From positions 55,474 through 119,473 of the forward strand of contig JBBHKE010002619.1 of assembly GCA_037447655.1 (NCBI GenBank): a stretch of 64,000 bases of DNA, written 5' to 3'. The notes beneath the pieces were generated by a model, which was not told the origin of the DNA, did no database searches, and worked only from the letters and a program-made list of their open reading frames with translations. Position 1 is the stretch's first letter. Each line of letters begins with the position of its first letter. A program made the position numbers and the translations under genes. The DNA is from Zygnema cylindricum. Its lineage: Eukaryota; Streptophyta; Zygnematophyceae; Zygnematales; Zygnemataceae. Of the stretch, positions 37,601 through 50,100 are shown piece after piece.

Positions 37601-40600
37601 GGCTAGATTAAAGTAAGGGTCGAATGATGTATTGTTTCTTTTTAACGGCTTTTGTAATTAATGTGGATTTACTGGCAAATTTATTTGTTTTATTCTCATG
37701 CCAGCCCCACATTTCATTTATGTTGGCTCCAGATTGTGTAAATCCACATTAATTCTCACAGTCTATACCAAACAGATTGCCTAATTTCACTTGAAAGTCC
37801 AAGAAATTTGTCGCGAAAAGATTTGTGGTCAAAATGTAATAGGTATGCGGGTATAGATTTTGGCAATTTTTTTGAAAGTGAAAGAACTTGGGCAGTCGAA
37901 TTGTTTCATAAGGCCCTTTTTTGTGTACTTTCCAGTGCCAGTCAATTTTACAAGTGACCATTTACCACATTTTGGCAAATGTCATTTTTAGTCTTGATGT
38001 ATTGAAATGTATTCTGGTGGTTTGGGAAGGACAGGTTCATAGAGCCATTTTACATAATGGAGAGAGAGTGGTAGTGAAAGTACAACGCCCGGGCCTTAAG
38101 GAGCTTTTCGATATTGATCTTGGTACGTTTGAGTAAAACTTAAAGTTCACATCATGGGTTCTCATGATGTAAATTGTATCTCAATTATTGTAAGAGGAAG
38201 GTGTGCTTGTAATGAAGTTTGCGGATGTTTTTTTTGCATATTTAAGCTATCAAGCCGTACGGTGTTTTAACACGACTGGTGTCTGTAATGGTGTGAAATT
38301 TTGTATGAGTATGATATGTGTTCAATTTTTTTGGTTTACCTTTATCTCTTTTCTTTTTGCCAACAGGCAATATGAAGCTTATTGCTGAATACTTTCAAAA
38401 GAATGAAACTCTGGGAGGCCCCACACGTGATTGGGTGGGCATCTACGAAGAGTGTGCGACGTAAGTCAATTTCCTTTTTTTCTTTTCTTTTTCTGACATT
38501 TCTTGTAGCGTCTATACATCGCAAGTTTGGTACGTCTTTGTCTCTAAGTCATTTTGTATGTTTTTTATATTCCGGGTATTCCGTATATCTTCTATGCATC
38601 CTCTGTTTCTTTGTCGTGTTTGTTTTTTCACCTTCCACTTTCTATAAATTCATGTTTTTATTTTTTTTCTCTTATAAGACCGTGTCTCTGTTAGTATTCG
38701 TAAGATAAATTTGACAATTTCTTCAAATGTGAACATTTACCACTGAAATCGGTGAGCAATTATTCAGGTATTCCATTTTTTTAATCTTATCTTTCTACCA
38801 ATTTTGGATATGGTCACAGTATTCTTTACCAGGAGATTGATTATATCAACGAGGGTAGAAATTCAGATCGATTCCGCAGTGATTTCCGAAAGTATCCGTG
38901 GGTTCGAGTTCCAAAAGTATATTGGGATTATGCTTCTCGAAGAGTATTGACAATCGAGTATGCCCCTGGTGAGTTTTCCTGTTCTTTTTTGCTCTTTTAC
39001 TAGCCCTTTTTTTCTTGTTGCATGTGAAATTTGTCTTAGAAATTCAGAAATAGGTGTTGGTGTTTGTTGATGAGCGTTTTTTTGGCATGGTAACCCTAAT
39101 TTCTTCTTCGGTCGTGAGTGTTTTGTATTTTGTGTTTTTTATTTTTGTTTTTCGTCGTGTTTCTTATGTCGGGACTTTTCTTTATTCTGTAGTTCAGTAG
39201 AGCAAAGAACTGCAAACTCTTTTTATCGGTTTTGTTAATTGAAAAAGACGTTTTTGTTCTTCATAGTTTCGACTGCGGCTCAAAATTTTGTCTTATCCAC
39301 CGAGTTATGTTATAATGTGAAGTCAAATTTTGTTTGATGATGATGGACAGGTGTCAAGATTAGTGATGTAAAAAAATTGGATGCTTTGGGACTGAACCGT
39401 CCCCTAATCGCTCAACATGCCATCGAGGCTTACTTAATTCAGGTGGCCTTTTCATTCAATCTTATGCTTTATCTGTAACTTTTTTCTTTCTTTTTCTATT
39501 GATGTTGTTTCTTGGAAGACAAGTACCTTCTTTATTTGTCCAGTTTCTCACTATGATTCTTACCATCTATACTTTCAAGTTTTTCTTTATGTGAACTCAA
39601 CTTCTAGCTGACGCATCAACGTTTGATTTATTACCTGTATTTTCTTTTACCAGTAGTACCTCTGTGCATATGCTCTGAATTTATATATGAGGCTCTGAAT
39701 TTAACATCTATCTTTAAGTTGCTGAGCGCTTAAAATCGATATTAGTTTGTTGACTCTGTCTAGTTTTATAACTTGCAAGAACTTTTATTTCATTTTTTTT
39801 GCAGATTTTGAGGACAGGATTTTTTCATGCAGACCCTCACCCAGGAAATCTGGCAGTGGATGGAAATAATGCTCTCATATACTACGATTTTGGAATGATG
39901 GGAGAAATCAAGTCTTTCACTAAAGACAAACTATTGGAGATGTTTTATGCTGTCTACGAAAAAGATGCGAAGAAGGTACATCGATCACAATTATTGGTGT
40001 GGTTTTTGTTTACAGAATTCGCTATTGTTTTGCCAATACTAATCCACATTAGTTTTAGTACAACCTAGTGAGAGGTTGCGTTCCACGTTTCTTCTGAATG
40101 GTTTAGACAGAGAAGACTCGCCTGGTTCGGCTTAGAAAATCACTGCAAGACATGCCTCAGTCACCTTTTAACTTTTTTACTCTTTTGAAAGCTGAATATG
40201 TGAAATATTTATTAACCTTTTGATCTTTTTGTCCGCAGGTCATAAATGCATTAATTGAGCTTGGAGCCCTTGTGCCCACCGGTGACCTCAGCACAGTAAG
40301 TTTTTTTTAAAAGAGTTTTATACCCACAAAAGAAGAAATTCACAACTGAAGTTACTATTGTTTGTAAATTGAACACAAATTTATAGTTTTAATAATTTAT
40401 AGAGTCTTTATTGTTTTCGCTTTTTTTTTTTTTTTTTTTTTTTATTTTGTGCTCCACTGATTTTTTTTTAGAAAGTAGAAGAAACGTGTATATTGGTGAG
40501 GTCTACTTTATCGGTCAGGTTCATATTTAACCTGATTAAATATTTGGATTCGTGGTTTTTCGGTTTTGTTTTTAAAAAGGGCTCTGTGTTAAGTTCTGGT

Positions 40601-43600
40601 ATTAAATTTTGGTCACAAAATGAAGGTTTAAAAAAAAAAAAAATTGGGATACAGGAGGAAGCAGCGAAATTGAAGGCAAGGAAAAGGCCAAAGCTTCAGT
40701 GGGGGTTAGTTCTCAACTTATTATATGTTATTAATTATTCTCAACTAATGCATCAACTTTCTGTCGTGTGTTTAGTAAATGTATCAATCAAACCATGTTT
40801 TTGTTAAACTTTTTTCTGGTTTCATGTCAATTGCGTTTTTTTCGGCAAATCGACAAATGATTTTCTTTAGATCACTGATAACCATTATTTTTATCGATGT
40901 TTATCGGCAATATATTGCAAAACACTAAAAAATTACTAATGAAGAAATGTACCGACAATCCGACTGTTTAGTATTCTGTAATAAAATGCATCACTACAGA
41001 ATTTTACATATACGTGTATTTCAGCAATACCCAAATCAATCAGTATTAAATTTCTCTGAAAAGAACACTCTTAACATTTCGTCGGCCTTTCACTAGCAAG
41101 TACTGTACTTTTTTGTACTTGTTGGTTATAGGGCATTTGGACCATTTGATATGCATTGTTATCATCATCGTGGATAATACTTTCTGCAACTAATATGATA
41201 TAAACCTTCCTAACTTTAACTGTGTTTTAAAGTGGCCATTTGTATTCTTAAGCACGCTACTTCTAATCCCTCTCCCGTACCCTCTCCCTCTCTCTCTCCC
41301 TCTCCCTCTCTCTCTCCCTCCCCCTCTCTCTCTCCCTCCCCCTCTCGCTCTTCTCTTGAAATATTTAGAGGAGGAGAGACAGAGGGGGAAGAAGGGGAAG
41401 CGGAAGAGAGAGAGAGTGAGAGGAAGATGGTGAGGGAGAGAGGGAGCAGAGCGCCCTTGCTCTCTCTCTCCACTGTTATCTCCCACTCCCTCTCCCTCTC
41501 CCTCTCTTTTCCGTTGATGATTTTTCAGATGAGTCTCACCCGTTGTGTTTGAAAAAGTAAAGGTAGTCAGCCCTCTCTTAAAGTTGTCTGGGTTAAGAAA
41601 TGGTTCTAAAAACTATATTGATTTTTTCAAGATTCTATTAATGCTTTCAAAATCATGTTGAGATTTTAATATTTTTAATCGTGGTTTTAAAAAACTACGT
41701 TGAGATTTTAATATTTCTAATAATGCTCTTAAAGATATGTTGAGATTCTAATAATTCAAATAATGCTTTTAATATCTATGACGAGGTTCTAATGATTCTA
41801 ACAATGGAAACTGGAGATGTTTTCGTCCAGGCTGGGCATCCGAGAGAGGTGGGAACGCAAGGGCAACATGTGACTATATGCAATCAGTTTCAGTTTGTCG
41901 TAACCGTAAAGAGTAGTATTTCGAGAAAAACCACAAATAGTGTACAAGCTTTGCAACATTGGCATGTAAAGTAAATGCGAGAAACCTATGTAACAAAATT
42001 ATGGCTATTGTAATTACGAGTCTTTCTGATTTTTTTTTCCTCGACTCCTGTCTCTCTCGATTGTTTAAGCTTATATGTGTTTTGGGCCACTACACCGCTC
42101 ATCGTTATTATTGTTAATAACGCTAATTCGGTCGCGACATTTTTTGGCCAAAAATCACAAAATAGAGTTAACAACATTATTTAAAAGCGTGGACTACAAT
42201 ATGCCACGTCTCCTTGCACTATATTATTATTATTAATTCTAATTTCGCATTAACACTAATAAATTTTTAACACTAATAACGATGAGCGGGTGTACTGTTA
42301 CAGCTATCACTATGAACTTCTAATAATTCGGGTACAAATGATTCGGGTACAATCGAGTTGAACTTTTTAAATAGTTGTTTATGACCAAAGTTCTATAGTT
42401 CGGAAATTATAAGTCAGCTTGCCATGCTAAAAATAAGATCCTCTCTGGCAATAAAAAGCTTCTAGATAGTACTATTAGCAAACAAAACAACACAAAAATT
42501 CAAGTCTCTTCAGTACACGTCATCAAAAGTTCAATATTCATAACATAAAACAATAATCATTGAACCGGCTTCGAGTTGAAGAGGGTGATGATACAATATC
42601 AGTACTCAACATTTACAATGAGAGAGAGCCTTAGGTTCCCGACACCGGTTGATGAATTTGATTATCAAAACAAACAATTGGTATGCACTTTATTCATTAT
42701 CTAAAAAGTGTCATCATAACTCTTTAGAGACTCGTTCGTGCATGTGTCTAATGCACATTTGGTTTTCAATGCCAATCCTTTTTTCAAAGTAGGACAACGG
42801 CATCATCTATAGTATGAAAGGCAAAATGATGAACAGGGCGTGCCATCTCTTAGTCTTTACACTTACTATAACTATTAGTAACCATTGCAATCTATCCTCT
42901 TTTTTTTAAGTTTTAGTTTCTTTGGGGTTTCCAGCTGGACGTTGCCTTAGGAATTTTAAACGAATTCTGACATGGAGTTATCTACAACATTTCATGCGGG
43001 CCATTGTTTGCTGATTAGATATGGAAATGTTTAACCGTGCTTTATTTAAAAGAAAGAAAAGCCAAGGTAACTTCGAATTCAACCACTTATAATGTGGAGA
43101 CAAATTTTGTTTTGTCGTTCAATGAAAAAACTTTAACCTAAATTCGACGACTTACCTTTTTTCACATTAAATCCAATACAACTATATAAAGCTAATAGCT
43201 ATACATGACACTGCGCATGAACACAATATTGATTCAATGTGTGGAAATTACATATTCTTTAAGCCATCAAAAAAGCAAAGCGTTACAGCTTCCTTGGCTT
43301 TTATTTGGTTTCCCCAAACACTGTCGGATGGACCCTTGACAAAGTAGTCCTCAGAGATATAATTGGCTCTCTTATTCCTTCACAAACGGTATTACATACT
43401 CGAGGGGGGTAACAACTCGAGATGCAATAGTTTCAAACTAAAGAGTTGCTAACATCAAGATCAGCGCACCACTTTGTTTCATTTGTGTTGGAGATCTTTT
43501 AGGTCTTTGGACAACTTTTTAAGCGACTTTTGTCATGACTATTCACGACAACGTTAGAATTGAAAGGTCGTGGGAGCTCGACATGTAGCCTCTTTATTTT

Positions 43601-46600
43601 TTTTTACCACCAAGGTGTATTTGTTGTACTCCCAACAAACTTAAGCCATAGTCCTCCAATTATTGTGTACCATGGTAGATGATAAACGTGACCTCCTAGA
43701 TCTTACGCTAAGGAGAATAGTCCACATTGGCGATCTCTGCGGTTGTGGACCTTAGCTTGATAGTGTCGTGATTAAGCTAGTGTACCTTTCTTTAGAACGT
43801 AAGTATTCATCTTTGGAAGCTACATGTTTTAGTGGGTGTAGTCTAGTCCTTATTGTTTTGAACATTCCATTGTTTTTAGATTGTAATGGTTTTGAATACA
43901 TTAATTTCTGCTTTGTTCTTCCTTTGTACATAGATGGTCCATTTGTTGTTAGTTATATGACAGAACACCATTTTATTAGAAAAGCAGTGCAATGATTATC
44001 AACATTTTGGCCAATGGAAGTGGCCTTTCGCAGCTCAAGAACTGCGCTCATGGAATCGCATTTTTCGATTTCATTACCGAAAACGTGTGCAACCGAAGAA
44101 CTGACTTCATGGAACATCACCCATATGTCGTAAGGTCCACTCCTTCGGACTGACAATCAGTTCAATGATTATTTCCGATTCGTCAATAATTGAACTGTTG
44201 ATCACCCATATTCACGGAGTTTGGAATTACGTCAGCAATGTTTTTCAAAACAATTTGAACCAGGTGGAAACCAATAAAACGCTTAAATTTTGTAGTTTTG
44301 GCGTTTTATAAAATGGAATAAAATTACTTGGACCAATTGAACTACTAGATGACGTGTTTAATCGTATTTTTCCCGTTCTTTTTACCACAACTATGATCGA
44401 ACGCATTTAGCTCGACTACAATCGAATTATTTTCGGTCTGAAGCTGGTGGATCTCACGGTAGAATCTCCAAATGTTTCCACACATTTAAAGTTTTTACTT
44501 TTGATTTTTGAACCATGTATTGAATTACCGTATGCTTCGGAACTCGAACGGGAAATAACTGTACAGAAGGAACATGGAACTCGTCTTATTAAGTCCGTAT
44601 CTGTACCTTCTTACGCTCTTGAATTCCAAATATTCGTAGCGCTGTACGGTAGGTGTTGGAACGGTTCTCTGCCTCGCCTCCTTGAAGGAACGCTCTTCCA
44701 GCTAACAAGCAACTCCAATTCTGCAGCTTGAAAGTGATTCAAATTAAGCTTCAATACTGAAATTTCTGAGGTTTTCAAACATGGTAAGCATTCACTATCT
44801 GCCTTATCTTTGCAAGCTGTTGTTATTATCTTCTCACCATTTTTCTCTTTTCTCATGTTTCGTAGTCGGGGTCTTTTTTTCTTCGTTCTTTTTTCCAAAC
44901 TCTATATTTACTTTCGTCGGTGATCTATTTTCTTTTCCTCTTTGTTTTGTTAATTTTGAGTTTTGTGAGTTTTCTGCTAATAATTGCTGTTTTTTTTAGG
45001 CCGTGGTTTTATTTTACATTCTCATTTCTCCCAAACACTATGTCCTCTATGGGCTATCCTTTACATGGTTATCAGCTTTCGTCCCTGGCTTGTTTCACTA
45101 TTTACATCTATATGTAGTTTCCGTACTATTTTTTTTGGTTATTTTCCAAATAAGTTGACTTTTCTAAGTCTTGCTTTTCTTCCTTATGTTTTGCAGTTAG
45201 GTTTGTTGTTTGCGAAACACATATTATAATTTTGCAGAAGTTAGCAATGATCAGGACATGCACTTATTCTTGTCAAATAACACTGGGCAAAATTTATCAC
45301 ATTTTTGTATGGTACGGTTGTGATGTTTATTTATTTCAGTATTTTTCCTTTGCTGTTAGGTGTTGGTCATTCCAAAGGTTTTAGTTTTTGTTCCCTGATC
45401 ACATCTATATTAAGTAGACTGAGAACATTAGTTCTTTGACAATTCCATAACCCTATTACCATGAACGACTTTCCGCTTCCCTTCTGGCAAACAAATATTG
45501 TATCGCCCTTCATTTTTTAGTTAATTAGTCAATTTATTTCCTCAGTTATGTAAAATTGTTTCTCTCCTGCTCGTATTATCACTTTAGGGTGATTATGTGT
45601 GCGCTATCATGCATAGCTTTAGAGTAGACAAAATTCAATATTGGCCAATTGTACAGAAAAATGTACGTTTTTTACAAAATCTTTCAGTTTTTTGAACGAT
45701 TATTATGATTACTGGCCAATAACGCCAGTTACAGCGTTCGTATAAATCCTTAGTAGGAAACACGTCGTATGTTGCTTATTATATTTGACTTAGAATGTTG
45801 TCTTAGTATGTTTAACACAGTATGTTGTCTTTGCATGTCTGATTTAAAAGGTTGTCTTAGTTAGTTTGACTTAATATGTTGTCTTCGTCTGTTTTCTGGC
45901 AGGATTCAGGGCCATCTTTGCCTTATTTGGATGAACCACGAGATGTCCTCCGATCTGGTATTTCATCCCTTAAGTCGGATGCCATGCCAGCCCATAACAT
46001 CCAGAACATTATTGCAAATGTAAGCTTTATGGTCTTAAAACCTTTTTTTTGTTTTGTTATGTTTTTTTTGCCTCTATGTGAACCAGGAATTCTCATTTTT
46101 GCAATCGTATTCATTTGCTTTAGTAAATTCATGAAGACAGATGTGTCCTCCTGTAACTTTATGCCCCCGCCTTTTTGTGAGTTAGGGTATGTTCTTTGCT
46201 ATGTTCTCAGATTATCTCATAGTAGAGATATTCATGCAGTACGGTTTTTATTACTTGATAATATTCACATATTTTTTTCTGTTTTAAGATTTCGCGTTTT
46301 TCTTTTGTGCTTGCTCGTAAGTTGTTATATACAGAATGATTGCAACTGCCTGAGAATATACATATATATACATTCAAGTTGCTGAGTGCTTAAAATCGAT
46401 ATTAGTTTGTTGACCCTTGTCTAGTTCTATAACTTGCAAGACCTTTTATTTCATTTTTTTGCAGATTTTGAGGACAGGATTTTTTCATGCAGACCCTCAC
46501 CCAGGAAATCTGGCAGTGGATGGAAATAATGCTCTCATATACTACGATTTTGGAATGATGGGAGAAATCAAGTCTTTCACTAAAGACAAACTATTGGAGA

Positions 46601-47067
46601 TGTTTTATGCTGTCTACGAAAAAGATGCGAAGAAGGTACATCGATCACCATTATTGGTGTGGTTTTTGTTTACAGAATTCGATATTGTTTTGCCAATACT
46701 AATCCACGTTAGTTTTAGTACAACCTAGTGAGAGGTTGCGTTCCACGTTTCTTCTGAATGGTTTAGACGGAGAAGACTCGCCTGGTTCGGCTTAGAAAAC
46801 CTTAAAATCACTGCAAAGCATTCCTCATTCACCTTTTAATTTTTTTACTCTTTTGAAACCTGAATATGTGAAATATTTATTAACCTTTTGATCTTTTTGT
46901 CCACAGGTTATAAATGCATTAATTGAGCTTGGAGCCCTTGTGCCCACCGGTGACCTCAGCACAGTAAGTTTTTTTTAAAAGAGTTTTATACCAACAAAAG
47001 AAGAAATTCACAAATGAAGTCACTATTGTTTGTAAATTGAACACAAATTTTTAGTTTTAATAATTTA

Positions 47068-47112
<45 letters not shown>

Positions 47113-50100
47113 GATACTTAGGATGTCTTATTGTTTCACAACATTGGATTGGACTCTGTCAGAATCAAAGCTTTTTTAGTTTCTCATTTTTACCTCTTTC
47201 TTTAGTATGAATGAGAGGTTTTTTTGTTATCGTTATGTTTGTTACCCATAAAGAACTTTTTGTTGTTGTTTTATTTTTATTTGATAAAAAAAATGGAAGT
47301 TTCATTTTTGCGTTAATCATTGTTTGTAACCCTTTAGAAACATTTACCTTAATGGTGCTTAAAAATCTAAATTGATCTTTGTTTTTTGTTTCTTCTTCTG
47401 TACTTCACCCTTTATGTGCAAACTATTTTCAGACATACACACTTTTTTACGGTTTATAGCAAATCTAAAAATATAAGTTAAACTCGTTTCATTATTATTT
47501 TCTTCTTTTATCATTTTTCCTCTTTTTCCCCTTATTTCCCCCCTTCACTATTCTCGGTCGACCAGGTTCGTCGGTCCATCCAATACGTTCTTGATAACCT
47601 GACTGGTCCAAAGGCGGATGAAAAAACGACAATTTCGGCTATTGGGGAGGTGAGGTTTGGTTTTTCTCAGAGGTTCGGATTTTATCAGTGGTTAGGATTT
47701 TCTCAGAGGTTCAGTTTTGCTCAGAGGTTCCAATTTTCTCAGTTGTTAAGTTTTTGGGATATTTTAATTGTTGAGTTTGAGTTTGAATTTGAGACATTTC
47801 AAGTTTTGAGTTTTGAGGTTTTTTCCTTAAATCACGGAGACGAACATTTTCAAGTTGGATTTTTTAATAGCGGTGTGAATTGCACTAAAGGACAAAATAC
47901 AATTTAATAATTGTTTTCCACGGATTCTGTCTGTTTTGTAATCACAGAACAGAAAAAAAAAGAAAAACATTCAAATTAGAATGTTTTTTCGTTTTTTGAT
48001 CAAATGTATTTCGATGGGATTCTTACGAGGACATGTCAAAGCGTTGTTAAGGTCTAAAGCAATAGTTAATTATGTTTACTGCTATCTATGAGTTTCTCTT
48101 CTTAAAAAACGTTTTTTCCCCTCCTTTTTTTTTACACTTTTGTTTTGTTACTTTTCTTCTTTTTAACTTTTTTTTTGATTACTTTCTTTTGCTGTATAGG
48201 ACTTATTTTCTATTGCAGTAGATCAACCTTTCCGTTTTCCCGCGACTTTCACTTTTGTATTACGAGCTTTTACTACTTTAGAAGGTGATTTTTCCCTCGT
48301 TATGAACAATGTTTTTCCTTATTCTTTTCTTTTTTTAATTTTGCACTTGGTAGATTGAACCGGACTAAATCTAAAACTGTCCTTTTGAGAGTTTTTACTT
48401 TTGGGTTTTTTTGAGTTTTCAACTTCAATTTTTGAGTTTCTTTTTTTTAAACCTTTGAAGTTCTTATCACAATTATCGGAACTGGATGAAAGGGATTATA
48501 TTTCTTGATTTGAGTGGTAAGTGGGAAATTTAATATGGTGATTTTATTGATCCCTACCTTGACATTGAGTTGACATTGACATTTTTTTTTTTTTTTGGGG
48601 AGCCAGGTGTCGGTAAAATATTGGATAACGACTTCTCGTTTCCCAAAATTGCCGCCCCATATGCTCAGGTATCTTCACTTTTGCCTCTTTTTTTATCAAA
48701 AACTAATGAAGATTTCTATGGGGTATATCAGACCTACAGTTTTTTTTGTTTTTTGTGTGTGTTTGTTTGCTTTAGGGATTTTCACATCCATTTTATTCCA
48801 AAAATCTTCTTTTATGTGCTGTGCGTGACATTTGATGGTCTTGAAATTGTTCGGCTTGAGGACATTGTTTGCTTGTTTGTTTGTTCGTTTTTTTGTATCT
48901 TTGTGTGCTGGTGATTTTTTTTAATGTTTCCCCTATTTCATTAATGCTTCATTTTTTCATTTATGTTTACTTTCTATGTTTTTCCATGATCAGTTTGCCT
49001 TCAAAATTAGCTGGAACTGGTTATGTATTTATTCGTAAGTACTCTAATTTGAAGTCTTGAGGCTTTTTATCAGGTGGAACATATGTTCTGGTTTTTTTTA
49101 TCAGCCGGTAATTTTGTGAAAAACCGGATTTTGCGATTTTTGTCACTACTACCAAGCATTCTCCCTTGTTGACACTTGACGTCTCTCCCTCTCTCTGTTC
49201 CTCTCCCTCCTTTCTTTTCTGGGACAGGAGCTCCTAGACGTCCGGGACGCCCGGCAAGGACAGGACTATGTTGTCCAACGTCTCCAAAAACAGGCCGCAG
49301 AGGTCAGAACCTGTAGCCTTTATTTTAAATTCAGAACTAAAATTTTCCTTTCCCTCTCCCTTTCCCTCTCCCTCTCACTCTCCTTCTTCTTCTCCCTCTC
49401 CCTCTCCCTTTCGCTGCTGCCCTGTCAGAAAACTGATATATAGTAAAGTCAATGTCTGTCTGACGTATGTTTTTCAGTGGTGGGTGCCACACAAAAAAAA
49501 TGGTCTAACAATTTAATGGTCCGGTCTTTCACTGTATCAGTAAGTAATTACAATTATGGATGAGTTTTTACTAGCGCATATTAGTAATACTGGTAATTAG
49601 TCATCAGTATGTATGAGTATGTAAGTACGAAACGTAAATAAGTTTATCAATCATATGCAGTAAAAATTGCATCCAAATCTTTCTTCCTTTTACATTGACC
49701 CCTTTTCCAACCTCGGGCCACACGTTGTCAAAGGCAATTTAGGTGGAGGAGAGGGGGAGAGGGAGGGGTTTGGTAACTCGTAATTTACATCTTTAAGTGG
49801 AAAACAGTGGAAGAATTCCAGGGCTGGTTGTATTTCGTCATTCATACAATCAGATTTGTTTGTCAAGGTCACCATGTGTCCGAAAACCTATTGTACCTTT
49901 CTGTCTTATTTACCTTTTTTGTCATTTTGTGCAGGTGAGAGACGCAACAGTGTCGATGCCTTCGAGGGTTCAGAGAATGGATGACATCATCCGCCAGCTG
50001 GAGGCTGGGGATTTGAAGCTTCGAGTCCGTGTTTTAGAGGTGGGAAAACAGAATCAAAACCTTAATATGGATCATTCTTTTAGTTTCCGTTTTTGGAGTC

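Noticed and set aside
41190-41552. Pro-Ser and Glu-Arg ORFs in kinase intron 9
   Set aside because: They arise from ctctccctc/gagaggaga low-complexity sequence.
44447-44731. 94-residue ORF in kinase intron 9 (nominally MDLTVESPNVSTHLKF)
   Set aside because: It has no splice partners or family motif, and composition is the same as its surroundings.
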